DNA from: Curtobacterium sp. ER1/6
Lineage (GTDB): Bacteria > Actinomycetota > Actinomycetes > Actinomycetales > Microbacteriaceae
Direction: 5' to 3'
NCBI RefSeq assembly: GCF_001742745.1
Contig: NZ_MJAK01000001.1
Location: forward strand, 868,001-932,000
Length of the DNA: 64,000 bases
This document shows, piece by piece, positions 24,047 to 32,143 of this stretch. The notes under the pieces are model-generated. The model had not been told where the DNA came from. It saw only the letters and a program-made list of their open reading frames with translations, and did not search any database. The translations under genes were made by a program, and so were the position numbers. The number at the start of each line of letters is the position of its first letter. The stretch's first letter is position 1.

Positions 24047-24379
24047 ATGACGAGCTGGCAGATCGAGCCGGGGCAGGCCCGCGCGATCCTCGCGCAGGCC
24101 GAAACGGACGCAGCGAGCATTGGTACGGCGACGCGAACGCTGGAGACCGTGACCGATCAGGCGATCAGTGCTGTCCGCGGCGGGACGCAGAGCGCCGCGG
24201 CACTGGCGGGCCTCGCCGTCGACCCGATCGGGGTGGACATCCTCGCCGCGAAGCAACAGGTCAGCACGGCGATCGCGGCCACGCGTGCCGCCATCACAGC
24301 CTACGAGCACGGCGACCAAGAGATGGCGACGAACGCGAACCGGCACGTCGCCGACGTCGAGTGGGGTGGTGACGAGTGA
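24047..24379 (+). CDS. WXG100-like small helical protein (ESAT-6-like fold)
   Basis: 110 residues from ATG 24047, with GGGGGA just upstream as ribosome binding site. It begins TSWQIEPGQARAILAQAE and is almost entirely alpha-helical with Ala/Thr-rich heptads, a central break near residues 60-65 (VDPIGVDI), and a second helix ending ADVEWGGDE. The length and the two-helix hairpin pattern fit small secreted WXG100-type proteins and related actinobacterial families, although the W-x-G turn itself is not clear. First gene of a five-gene operon in which every junction overlaps (GTGA or ATGA). No type VII ATPase or channel gene is in the window. Confidence 0.72.
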   Translation: MTSWQIEPGQARAILAQAETDAASIGTATRTLETVTDQAISAVRGGTQSAAALAGLAVDPIGVDILAAKQQVSTAIAATRAAITAYEHGDQEMATNANRHVADVEWGGDE

Positions 24380-25551
24380 CCATCATCGGCACGCCCGTCA
24401 CACTCCCGGACGCCGCCGCGGTCAGCGAAGCCTCGGCAGCGTTTTCGTCGATCGCGACCCAGACCACCGAGGCGACCGAGACCGTCGCGACCGGGTGGGC
24501 AGGACTCTCCGCGCCCGGTGTCTACCAGGCTCCCGAAGCAGACCGGGTGCACGCCGCCATGGACGCGCCGAAGGCCGTCGCGGAGATCGTCGCGGGCGAT
24601 GTCCAGCAGGTCCAGCGCGTGCTGGACGCCTACGCCACGGTCCTCGCCGACCTCGCCACGCGTCGGGCGACACTCGTTTCGGACATCAGCTCGCACGACA
24701 CCGCTGTCCGCGACGCCGCCGATGCCCCCGCCGACTCCGACCTCGACGGCACCGGGGCCGACGCACTCGCGACGGCTGCGACGGACCTCGCCGGACGCGT
24801 ACGGACGTTCAACGCCGATGTCGAAGCCGCCGACGCCGACTGCGCCAGCGGACTCCGCTCGCTCGCCAAGTACGCGGGCGTGACACAGATCCGGAACGTC
24901 GTTGATGCCGCTGCCGGCGACGTCTCGGGCACCGCGATCGGTCTCGCCGAAGAGGCCACGAAGCGCGTCCGGCGGCTCGAGATCGCCGTCGAGACCCGAT
25001 CGATCGAGACCATCGAGGTCCAACCGGTCCTCGAGTGGAAGGGCTCCTCCTACGCGATGCGTCCGGGCAGTCCGCTCGCACTGCCCGAACACGTAGCGCA
25101 GTCCTTCATCACGCAGCCCGAACCGGATGTGAGCACGAAGAACCACCTCTTCATGATCTGGGACGACGGCGCGACGAAGTCCGCGCTGCCGAAGGTCGCT
25201 GAGGTGGGCGGCCGAGCACTCGGTGTTGCCGGAACGGTGCTCACCGTCGGTTCGGCGTACGCCGATCAGTACCAGGAGGACTCGCGGACCCACCCGGAGT
25301 GGACCGAGGGTGAGAAGCAAGCGAGCGCCACGGAGAACGCCGTGTTCGTCGGCGGTGGCTCGGCGGCGGGCGCTTGGGGCGGGGCAATCGTCGGAGCCGA
25401 GATCGGCGCCACGATCGGCAGCATCTTCCCCGGCCCGGGCACGGCGATCGGCGGAATCGTGGGCGGGATCGTCGGCGGTATCGTCGGCAGTGGGATCGGC
25501 GAGGACGTCGGTGAAGCGGCCAAGGGACTATGGGACAAGATCACGGGATGA
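24376..25551 (+). CDS. Effector-like WXG protein with glycine-zipper C-terminus
   Basis: 391 residues from GTG 24376, sharing GTGA with the WXG-like gene. The N-terminal ~210 residues are a helical bundle of the WXG/LXG kind, with a GWAGLSAPG turn at about 37-45 and long Ala/Asp/Val-rich helices. A middle section about 215-270 is more varied (VQPVLEWKGSSYAMRPGSPL). The final ~60 residues form a hydrophobic Gly-rich stretch, from FVGGGSAAGAWGGAIVGAEI through repeated GGIVGGIVGG units, i.e. a glycine zipper that can insert into membranes, then a short charged end. No signal peptide or enzymatic motif. It is plausibly the substrate of a type VII-like pathway and perhaps a pore-forming toxin; that is inference. 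Confidence 0.72.
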   Translation: MTIIGTPVTLPDAAAVSEASAAFSSIATQTTEATETVATGWAGLSAPGVYQAPEADRVHAAMDAPKAVAEIVAGDVQQVQRVLDAYATVLADLATRRATLVSDISSHDTAVRDAADAPADSDLDGTGADALATAATDLAGRVRTFNADVEAADADCASGLRSLAKYAGVTQIRNVVDAAAGDVSGTAIGLAEEATKRVRRLEIAVETRSIETIEVQPVLEWKGSSYAMRPGSPLALPEHVAQSFITQPEPDVSTKNHLFMIWDDGATKSALPKVAEVGGRALGVAGTVLTVGSAYADQYQEDSRTHPEWTEGEKQASATENAVFVGGGSAAGAWGGAIVGAEIGATIGSIFPGPGTAIGGIVGGIVGGIVGSGIGEDVGEAAKGLWDKITG

Positions 25552-26018
25552 CCGACGGAGCTGACGCAACGGAGTGGCGCGTGCGGGAGACGTCGATCGG
25601 CGGGTTGCACGTGCCGGCGCACTGGATCGATGACGACCGGACCGGTGCGATCGCCGTGGTCCGGCCCGGATCACCTGCGAACCCGAACGCGACCTTCCGT
25701 GAGAACGCGGTGCTCTCGGTGGTCGACTCTGCCGGCGACCTCGTTGCCGACTCCTCGAACGCCATCGCCGAGGCTCGAGCGATGGTGCCGTGGTCACACG
25801 TCGTCTCCGTGACGCCGTGGCCACAGGGTCCTTTCGACCGTCGGATGCAGTTCCTCTACGAGCACGAGGGCGTGACGGTCGCCGTCACCAAGTTCACCGG
25901 GACGCACGGCGGCCACCGCATCGACCTCACGTGCAGCGCCGGCTTCGACGCCTACCCGGTGCTGTTCGGCACGTTCGATTCGATCGCTGCCCGCAGCACG
26001 CTGGAGGACCGCGCGTGA
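25548..26018 (+). CDS. LpqN-like small domain protein of the type VII-like cassette
   Basis: 156 residues from ATG 25548, overlapping the stop of the effector-like gene. It is a beta-rich single-domain protein: VRETSIGGLHVPAHWIDDD at the start, a middle FRENAVLSVVDSAGD and a C-terminal YPVLFGTFDSIA. The layout recalls LpqN/LpqT-type domains, which are small alpha/beta folds of roughly this length, but there is no lipobox or signal peptide, so it is cytoplasmic or leaves by another route. It corresponds to the N-terminal half of the fused protein at 22524-23666. The stop overlaps the next GTG. Confidence 0.65.
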   Translation: MTDGADATEWRVRETSIGGLHVPAHWIDDDRTGAIAVVRPGSPANPNATFRENAVLSVVDSAGDLVADSSNAIAEARAMVPWSHVVSVTPWPQGPFDRRMQFLYEHEGVTVAVTKFTGTHGGHRIDLTCSAGFDAYPVLFGTFDSIAARSTLEDRA

Positions 26019-26779
26019 ACCACCTCCTCGACCCCTTCGCCACGGAGTACGCGGGGCAGCCGCTCGAGCGCCTGGACCAGGCACACGGGAAACCGCTCCC
26101 CGCGCCGGCGTACACGCTGCCGTCGGGTGCCCTCCAGGCGCTCTTCGACCTCCGCGGGCGCGGTCTCGTCTCCGCTGCGAAGCGCAGCACCCCTGCTGCC
26201 ACGGCGTTGCGCGAGGCAGGCCTCCTCGGTCGGTTCGGCGGTGCGAGTGGAACGGCGACGACCATCACCGGCATCGTCGAGCGCGCGGGTCGCACCCTCG
26301 CGGCAGAGCGCGTGGACCGGTCCGGGACGACGACGTGGTCCTGCTGGGCGAGTGGGCCCGACGCGGTCGTCCGCACGGCGTACGACGACACCGAGACGAT
26401 CGACCTCCTACCGTTCACGGCGGCCCTGGCTCGCCTGGTCGCATGGTCGGGCATCGAGCCGTTCTGGCCCGTGGCCGACCCGGACGACGACGAGTCACGG
26501 GTGATCGCGGACGACGTGGTGGACGCGATGGTCGCTGGCCGCGACGCCGCTGCTCCCGTCGACGCCGGCCCCGTCCTCGCGGCACGCTGGCGTGAGCCGT
26601 GGTCGACCGTGTCGATCGCGGTGCCCGGGTCCGACGACGGTCTCCCCCTCGTCTTCATGGGCTCGGCGTCGCACCTGCGGACGCGGGTGGAGGGCGGGTC
26701 GCAGCTGCAGCTCGTGCCGTCCTACTGGGTCTTCGAGGCGCTCCCACAGCTGCTTGAACGAAGCTGGAGCACGACGTGA
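26015..26779 (+). CDS. EspG-like protein of the type VII-like cassette
   Basis: 254 residues from GTG 26015 (GTGA overlap with the gene before). Starting at residue ~37 it has ALQALFDLRGRGLVSAA, then EAGLLGRFGG, a beta-sheet core (RTLAAERVD, TTTWSCWASGPDAVVRTAYD) and a helix FTAALARLVAWSGIEPFW. It aligns by eye over its length with residues 160-380 of the fused protein at 22524-23666. The alternation of beta strands and two long helices is like the EspG chaperones that bind PE/PPE or WXG pairs in the cytoplasm. Similarity to EspG itself is an inference; the paralogy within this window is seen directly. Confidence 0.68.
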   Translation: MNHLLDPFATEYAGQPLERLDQAHGKPLPAPAYTLPSGALQALFDLRGRGLVSAAKRSTPAATALREAGLLGRFGGASGTATTITGIVERAGRTLAAERVDRSGTTTWSCWASGPDAVVRTAYDDTETIDLLPFTAALARLVAWSGIEPFWPVADPDDDESRVIADDVVDAMVAGRDAAAPVDAGPVLAARWREPWSTVSIAVPGSDDGLPLVFMGSASHLRTRVEGGSQLQLVPSYWVFEALPQLLERSWSTT

Positions 26780-27060
26780 TCTGGATCATCGGCGCGGCGC
26801 TGATGCTCATCGGCTTGCTCGGCTACAGCGGCCTCTGGCGCTCTTGGGCGAAGGGCGGCCTGTCGTACTGGGTCTTCGGCCTGTTCTGGTTCGGCCTCGG
26901 CATCGTCCTGGTGAGCATCGTCCTCGCCCTGCCCGCCCGCCCGAGCTGGCTCTTCTGGATCCCGGCGGTGATCGCGCTCCTGGGCGCCGGGTCGACCTGG
27001 TACCTCCCGCCGGCGCTCACTCCACGCTGGTTCCGCGCACTCCGCAGCAGCTGGCGCTGA
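26776..27060 (+). CDS. Small membrane protein, last gene of the type VII-like cassette
   Basis: 94 residues from GTG 26776, overlapping the preceding stop (GTGA). Three hydrophobic segments: residues 2-17 (IWIIGAALMLIGLLGY), about 35-56 and 60-80. The motif GLLGYSGLWRSWAKGG is shared with the membrane protein encoded at 23663-23971. It ends in a short basic tail RWFRALRSSWR. Function unknown. It closes the plus-strand operon and is followed by a degenerate copy of the dispersed palindrome that separates it from the convergent alpha-galactosidase gene. Confidence 0.7.
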   Translation: MIWIIGAALMLIGLLGYSGLWRSWAKGGLSYWVFGLFWFGLGIVLVSIVLALPARPSWLFWIPAVIALLGAGSTWYLPPALTPRWFRALRSSWR

Positions 27061-27093
27061 GCGGCGCGACCCGCGCGGCGAGACGGGACGGAC

Positions 27094-27142
27094 AGCGGAC
27101 TGGAGGCACGGCACCTGCCTGCACCGCGCCTCCCGTCCGTCG
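27094..27142. terminator. Degenerate copy of the dispersed palindrome between convergent genes
   Basis: The right arm CACCGCGCCTCCCGTCCGTC is intact; the left arm (GGACTGGAGGCACGGCAC) has several changes. As at 13174-13223, it sits exactly between two convergent transcription units, so it probably terminates both. Confidence 0.6.
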
Positions 27143-27175
27143 ACGCGCACCGTCTGCCATCCGGCGCGCGTCCCC

Positions 27176-29326
27176 TCAGCGCCCCGTGTCCGCCCCCTCG
27201 ATCCGGACACGGAACACCCGAGCCGTCGGGGTCGCACCGCCGTTGTCGACGTGCAGCACCCCCGCGACCCCGTCCCACGACACCGTCCACGGCGCCACCG
27301 CCGTCGGGAACAGCGGCTCGACGACGACACGACCCGGTGCCGGACCCGGATCGAGCGGCAGCGCCACCGTCCGCGAGGTTCCCGGCAACGACCACACCGA
27401 CAGGTACAGGTCGCCCGACGCCGTCCGGAGGCCGAGCGCGACCCACGGGTCCTCCCACCCGGGCAGCCCGAGCGGCCACACCGGCAGCGCGGTGTCGACG
27501 ACCTCGAGCACCTGACGGTGCGCGGCGATCGCGGATCCGACGACCGCCCGCTGCTCCGCCGACATCCGTGGCAGGTGCCCCGACAGGTACATCCGCCCGA
27601 GCACCCCGTTGACGAGCGACAGCGTGAACAGCTCGTCGGACATCTCCGGCGCCGGGTACGCCCAGTTCCCCGCCTGCTCGGGCAGCATCGCGGCGGGGGC
27701 CGCGGCGGCGATCGAGGCGGACAGCACGGGGTCCTGCTGGTCCGAGGTCGACTGCACGTGCAGCCGGGACAGCATCGCCTGGTCAGCGCGCATCGCCCCG
27801 GACGCGCAGTTCTCGATGAGCAGCGCCGGGTACCGGTGCTGGACGTCGTCGAGCCAGTCGAGCAACGCACGACCGCCGTCCACCGAACCGGCCCACGGCC
27901 CGGTCATGGTGTTGTCGTCCATCTTGAAGAACGTCACACCGAAGGTCCCGACGAGTCGGTCGACCACGGCGTCCAGGTGTGCTCGGGCGTCCGGTGACCG
28001 CAGGTCGAGCACGTGCCGTCCGTGCTCGGCGACCCGCACGCCGTGGTGCTGCACGAACGCGGAGTCGGGCAGCGAGGACGCGAGTGGCGAGTGGATGCCG
28101 ATGACCTCGGGCTCGAGCCAGAGCCCGGCCTGCATGCCGCGGCTCCGGATGTGGTCGACGACCTCGCCGAGCCCGCCCGGGAACCGCGAGGCCGCGGGCT
28201 CCCACGCCCCGACGGTGTCCCACCAGTGCCCCTCGGCGTACCAGCCGGCGTCGATGCAGAACAGGTCGGCCCCGGCGTCGGCGGCCGCGTCGATCAGCGG
28301 CAGCAGCTGCTCGGTCGTCGGGTCGCCCATGAGCGTGTTCATGTAGTCGTTGAACACGAGCGGCATCGCGGCGTCGGCGGCCCGCGTCCTCCGCGAGGCC
28401 CGGCGCTGCGCGGTGAGGACGCCGAACGCCTGGTCGATCGAGCCCGCGATGCCCACCGACACCGGCACCGACGTGAACGGCTGTGTCGGCGTGACCACCG
28501 CGGTCCACTGGTGCTCCTGGTCGGTCGGTCCGCTGAGCAGCAGGTACGCGGCGCTCCGCGTCTCCCCGAGCTCGTACAGCCACGGGCCGTTGTGCTCGAC
28601 CTCCCAGACGAGCGCGTACCCGGGTCCGGTGAGCACCCCGATGGGCAGCGCCTCGCCGGTGGACCACGATCCCCGGTTCTGCACGACGGCGCGGCTGCGG
28701 GGCGGGTGGTGCTGCGCCTCGCGGTCGATGCGGGCGAGGCCGATGTCCCGCAGCGGGTCGGTCCGCCACCGGCTCTCGGCCGCCCAGTCGTTCGCCGCGT
28801 GCGTCAGCGACAGGTCGTCGACGTCGACGCCCGAGTCGGTCAGCCACGCGCCGCTCGCGAACGAGGACACGGAGTCGACGACGTGCTCGCCCCGCTCGGC
28901 CCGGACCTCGGTCCAGGTGCGGAACGCCGGCACGCCGTCGTGCGCCCGGAAGACCGAGACGGTCTGGAGGCCCGTGGCCGCGTCCGCCTGCACGATCCGG
29001 ATCCCGGGTCCGGTCACCACCACGGCCGCGCTCGCGTCCGTCCCGTCGGGCACACCCGACCCGTCGGTCGCGTCCGTCGCGCCCGTCGCCTCGTGCGCCA
29101 CGTACCGCAGCCGCGCACCGACGGTGGAGTCGACGTGCCGGAAGCCGCCCGGGAACCGACCGTGCCCGACCGTCGTCAGTTCGACGAGCGGCTGCGGTTC
29201 GGCGGTCCCGTCCGACAGCGTCCCGCCGGCCGGCACGAACGACACGAGCGACACCGGCTGCTCGGGACCGGTCCGGAACCGGGCGGTGAAGCCGGTCGTG
29301 ACCCAGTCGACGAACGGCGCCGTCAC
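27176..29326 (-). CDS. Alpha-galactosidase, GH36, at the end of the importer operon
   Basis: 716 residues from GTG 29326, sharing GTGA with the ATPase gene upstream. Typical GH36 layout: N-terminal beta-supersandwich (1-310), catalytic barrel (about 330-620) and C-terminal beta domain. The nucleophile is in FFKMDDNTM (probably D470); the acid/base Asp is in the segment following CASGAMRADQ (STSDQQD). Other barrel motifs: FNDYMNTLMGD, DAGWYAEG, WLEPEV. No signal peptide, so it acts in the cytoplasm on oligosaccharides brought in by the upstream transporter, releasing alpha-1,6-linked galactose. It is only distantly similar to the second GH36 at 37544-39697. Confidence 0.92.
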   Translation of the reverse strand: MTAPFVDWVTTGFTARFRTGPEQPVSLVSFVPAGGTLSDGTAEPQPLVELTTVGHGRFPGGFRHVDSTVGARLRYVAHEATGATDATDGSGVPDGTDASAAVVVTGPGIRIVQADAATGLQTVSVFRAHDGVPAFRTWTEVRAERGEHVVDSVSSFASGAWLTDSGVDVDDLSLTHAANDWAAESRWRTDPLRDIGLARIDREAQHHPPRSRAVVQNRGSWSTGEALPIGVLTGPGYALVWEVEHNGPWLYELGETRSAAYLLLSGPTDQEHQWTAVVTPTQPFTSVPVSVGIAGSIDQAFGVLTAQRRASRRTRAADAAMPLVFNDYMNTLMGDPTTEQLLPLIDAAADAGADLFCIDAGWYAEGHWWDTVGAWEPAASRFPGGLGEVVDHIRSRGMQAGLWLEPEVIGIHSPLASSLPDSAFVQHHGVRVAEHGRHVLDLRSPDARAHLDAVVDRLVGTFGVTFFKMDDNTMTGPWAGSVDGGRALLDWLDDVQHRYPALLIENCASGAMRADQAMLSRLHVQSTSDQQDPVLSASIAAAAPAAMLPEQAGNWAYPAPEMSDELFTLSLVNGVLGRMYLSGHLPRMSAEQRAVVGSAIAAHRQVLEVVDTALPVWPLGLPGWEDPWVALGLRTASGDLYLSVWSLPGTSRTVALPLDPGPAPGRVVVEPLFPTAVAPWTVSWDGVAGVLHVDNGGATPTARVFRVRIEGADTGR

Positions 29327-30216
29327 CGGGCACCGACGGGCGCCGCCGGCGCGTCCACCCACGCGCCGAGCCCGTGGTCGTAGCAGGTGGTGTTGTCGAT
29401 CGTCGCCCGGTCGACCACGGGTCCCGCGGTCACGCGCCGGTCGACACGCTCGGGGTCCGGCGCAGCGTCGGCGAGCAGCCGCGTGTAGTCGTGGTGCGGA
29501 TCGAGGATGACGGCGTCCGACGGTCCCCGCTCGACCACCCGGCCGCGGTAGAGCACGAGGATCTCGTCCGAGAAGTGCCGCGCGGTCGCCAGGTCGTGCG
29601 TGATGTAGAGCACGGCGAGGTGGTCCTCGCGCTGCAGCCGTCCCATCAGGTTGAGCACGCTGAGCCGGATCGACACGTCGAGCATCGACACCGGTTCGTC
29701 GGCGACGAGCACCTGTGCGCCGGGTGCCAGCGCTCGGGCGATCGCGACCCGCTGCCGCTGGCCACCGGAGAGCTCGTGCGGGCGACGCTCGGCGAAGTCC
29801 TCGTCGAGGTTGACGCGGTCGAGCAGTTCGCGGACGCGCTCCCGGGTCTCGTCGGCCCCCCGCGTCCGGTGGTGCAGCTGCAGCGGCCGGGCGATGTGGT
29901 GCTCGATGGAGTGGAACGGGTTGAGCGACGCGAACGGGTCCTGGAACACCATCTGCACGTGCCGCCGGTACATGCTCCCGACGACGGGCGTGCCGTCCTC
30001 GAGCCGGACGTCGATCGACCCGCTCGTGACGGACTCCAGCTTCGCGAGCATCCGCGCGATCGTGGACTTGCCGGAGCCGGACTCCCCCACGAGCGCGACG
30101 GTCCGGCCGGGCAGCAGCTCGAAGGACACGTCGTCGACGGCGCGCAGCGTGTTCCTGCGCAGGCCCTTCCGGACGTGGAAGTCCTTGGTCAGGTGGTTGA
30201 CGGTCACGCTGGTCAC
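29323..30216 (-). CDS. ABC importer ATP-binding protein, OppF/DppF-like
   Basis: 297 residues from GTG 30216 (GTGA overlap with its partner ATPase). Walker A GESGSGKST, signature LSGGQRQRVAIARAL, Walker B VLVADEPVSMLD and switch His in ITHDLATARHF are intact. The N-terminal VRKGLRRNTLRAVDDVSFEL and the C-terminal ~50-residue extension are typical of the OppF/DppF branch, although the C-terminal cysteine cluster that binds an iron-sulfur centre in some members is reduced to one Cys. It pairs with the ATPase at 30213-31070 to energise the importer. Confidence 0.93.
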   Translation of the reverse strand: MTSVTVNHLTKDFHVRKGLRRNTLRAVDDVSFELLPGRTVALVGESGSGKSTIARMLAKLESVTSGSIDVRLEDGTPVVGSMYRRHVQMVFQDPFASLNPFHSIEHHIARPLQLHHRTRGADETRERVRELLDRVNLDEDFAERRPHELSGGQRQRVAIARALAPGAQVLVADEPVSMLDVSIRLSVLNLMGRLQREDHLAVLYITHDLATARHFSDEILVLYRGRVVERGPSDAVILDPHHDYTRLLADAAPDPERVDRRVTAGPVVDRATIDNTTCYDHGLGAWVDAPAAPVGAR

Positions 30217-31070
30217 GATGCGACCTCCTCGAAGCCGAGGCCCGTGCGGATGAAGTCACCGCGGGCGCCGGACAGGCTCGGGAACGACCGCAGCAGGCGC
30301 TGCGTGTAGGGGTGCTGCGGCTCGTGCTGGATGCGCGCGGCGGTGTCGCACTCGACGACCTCGCCGCGGAGCATGATCGCGATCCGGTCGCTGATCTCGA
30401 GCAGCAGCGGCAGGTCGTGCGTGATGAACACGACCGCGAAGCCGAGCTCGTCCCGCAGTCGGACGATCTCCCGCAGGATCTCGCGCTGGACGACGACGTC
30501 GAGCGCGGTGGTCGGCTCGTCCATGATCATCACCTGCGGCTCGAGCAGCATCGCCATCGCGATCATGACCCGCTGCCGCATGCCGCCGGACAGCTCGTGC
30601 GGGTAGGCGGTGATGCGTGCCGGGTCGACGCCGACCCGTCGGAGTGCGTCCTCGGCGATCGCTCGTCGCTCCCGCTTCGGCATGCCCTTCCGGTGCTCGA
30701 CGAGGGCGTCGTCGAGCTGCGCCCGGATCGTGGTGACCGGGTTGAGCGCGTTCATCGCGCCCTGGAACACCATGGACAGCTTCGACCAGCGGACCGCGCG
30801 GAGCCGCTCGTCGCTCAGTCCGAGCAGGTCGACGTCGCTGCCGTCGCGGTCGTGGAACGTGATGCTGCCGGACGCCACCTTCGCCGGCGGCTTGTGCAGC
30901 CGGGTGATGGCGTAGGCGAGCGTCGTCTTGCCGCAGCCGGACTCCCCCGCCAGCCCGAGGATCTCCCCCGGTGCCAGCGAGAGCGAGACGTCCTTGACGG
31001 CGTGCACGGGCCGTTCGGTCTCGTAGACGACGTCGAGGTGGTCGATGGTGAGGACGGCGTCCCGGGTCAT
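30213..31070 (-). CDS. ABC importer ATP-binding protein, OppD/DppD-like
   Basis: 285 residues from ATG 31070, overlapping the permease stop. Walker A GESGCGKTTL, Q-loop VFQGAMNALNP (the GAM form typical of the D-type subunit), signature LSGGMRQRVMIAMAM, Walker B VMIMDEPTTALD, and His in ITHDLPLL. The C-terminal oligopeptide-type extension HPYTQRLLRSFPSLSG is present. Second ATPase of the heterodimer of a peptide-type (SBP family 5) importer. Such importers carry oligosaccharides in several thermophiles and actinobacteria, and the neighbouring glycosidases point the same way here. Confidence 0.94.
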   Translation of the reverse strand: MTRDAVLTIDHLDVVYETERPVHAVKDVSLSLAPGEILGLAGESGCGKTTLAYAITRLHKPPAKVASGSITFHDRDGSDVDLLGLSDERLRAVRWSKLSMVFQGAMNALNPVTTIRAQLDDALVEHRKGMPKRERRAIAEDALRRVGVDPARITAYPHELSGGMRQRVMIAMAMLLEPQVMIMDEPTTALDVVVQREILREIVRLRDELGFAVVFITHDLPLLLEISDRIAIMLRGEVVECDTAARIQHEPQHPYTQRLLRSFPSLSGARGDFIRTGLGFEEVAS

Positions 31071-32131
31071 CGGGTGACCCCCTTCCGGTCGGTGGCGGTC
31101 TGCGCGGAGCGGGCCGCGCCCCCAGGGCCGGACGTGCGGCGAGCCGCGCGCCGCGCCTGCCGCTCGCGTCGTCGCTGCGCCCGCACGTTGGCGAGTCGCG
31201 GGTTGATGACCTCGTCGATGGAGAAGTTGACGAGGGACAGGCCCATCCCGAGCAGCGCGATGAGCAGCCCCGGCGGCACGAACCACCACCAGGCACCCTG
31301 CGCGAGCGCGAACCCGTTCTGCGCGTAGAAGAGCATCGTGCCGAGCGTCGACGAGTTCGATGCGCCGAGGCCCAGGAAGGACAGACCGGCCTCGCCGAGG
31401 ATCGCCGCGATCACGGCGAACACGAACTGCGACGCGAGCACCGGCAGCAGGTTCGGCAGGATCTCGACCGCGATGACCCGCCACGGTCGTTCGCCGGCGA
31501 CGCGGGCGGCGGACACGTAGTCGCGGTTGCGGATCGACATCGTCTGCGCCCGCAGGACCCGCGCGGAGCCGGCCCACGACGTGATCGCCAGGACGATCGC
31601 GATGGTCCAGAGCCCGCGTGCCTCCTGCGGCACGAGGCCCGAGATGACGATGACGAGCGGCAGTCCCGGGATGACGAGGAAGACGTTGGAGAACAACGAG
31701 AACGCCTCGTCCATGATCCCGCCGAGGTACGCGCCGAGGATGCCGAAGAAGGCCGACAGCACCGTCGCGAGCACCCCGACGATGAGCCCGATCTGCAGGC
31801 TGCCACGGGTCGCGTACGCCAGCTGGGCGAGGACGTCCTGACCGGTCTGCGTGGTGCCGAGCAGGTTCTCCCCGCTCGGCGCCTGCATCCCGGAGTCGCG
31901 GATCGCGTTCGGGTCGCCGACCAGGAACGGGCCGAGCAGCCCGAACGCGGTGACGCCGAGGATGAGCACGATGCCGGTGACGAGCCACGGGGTCATCGTG
32001 GGCAGGAAGCGGCGGAGGCCGCCGCGGGGCTTCGCCGAGCGCGCCGTCGCGATGCTGCGCGTCGAGTGGCCGTCGGCCTCCTCGGCGAGCGCTCCGACGG
32101 TGGGCTCGGTCTCCTCTTGGATGTTGGTCAC
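31067..32131 (-). CDS. ABC importer permease, DppC-like
   Basis: 354 residues from GTG 32131, with GGAGG 10 bases upstream. A cytoplasmic N-terminal ~45 residues precede six membrane segments. The EAA loop is recognisable as YVSAARVAGERPWRVIAVEI with LPNLLP. The large extracytoplasmic loop after segment 1 contains LLGTTQTGQDVLAQL, the usual signature of DppC/OppC permeases. It ends in an unusually long basic tail (RAQRRRERQARRAARRTSGP and on) of about 45 residues. It forms the channel with the DppB-like protein encoded just upstream. Confidence 0.93.
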   Translation of the reverse strand: MTNIQEETEPTVGALAEEADGHSTRSIATARSAKPRGGLRRFLPTMTPWLVTGIVLILGVTAFGLLGPFLVGDPNAIRDSGMQAPSGENLLGTTQTGQDVLAQLAYATRGSLQIGLIVGVLATVLSAFFGILGAYLGGIMDEAFSLFSNVFLVIPGLPLVIVISGLVPQEARGLWTIAIVLAITSWAGSARVLRAQTMSIRNRDYVSAARVAGERPWRVIAVEILPNLLPVLASQFVFAVIAAILGEAGLSFLGLGASNSSTLGTMLFYAQNGFALAQGAWWWFVPPGLLIALLGMGLSLVNFSIDEVINPRLANVRAQRRRERQARRAARRTSGPGGAARSAQTATDRKGVTR

Positions 32132-32143
32132 GGTCGTGTCCTC

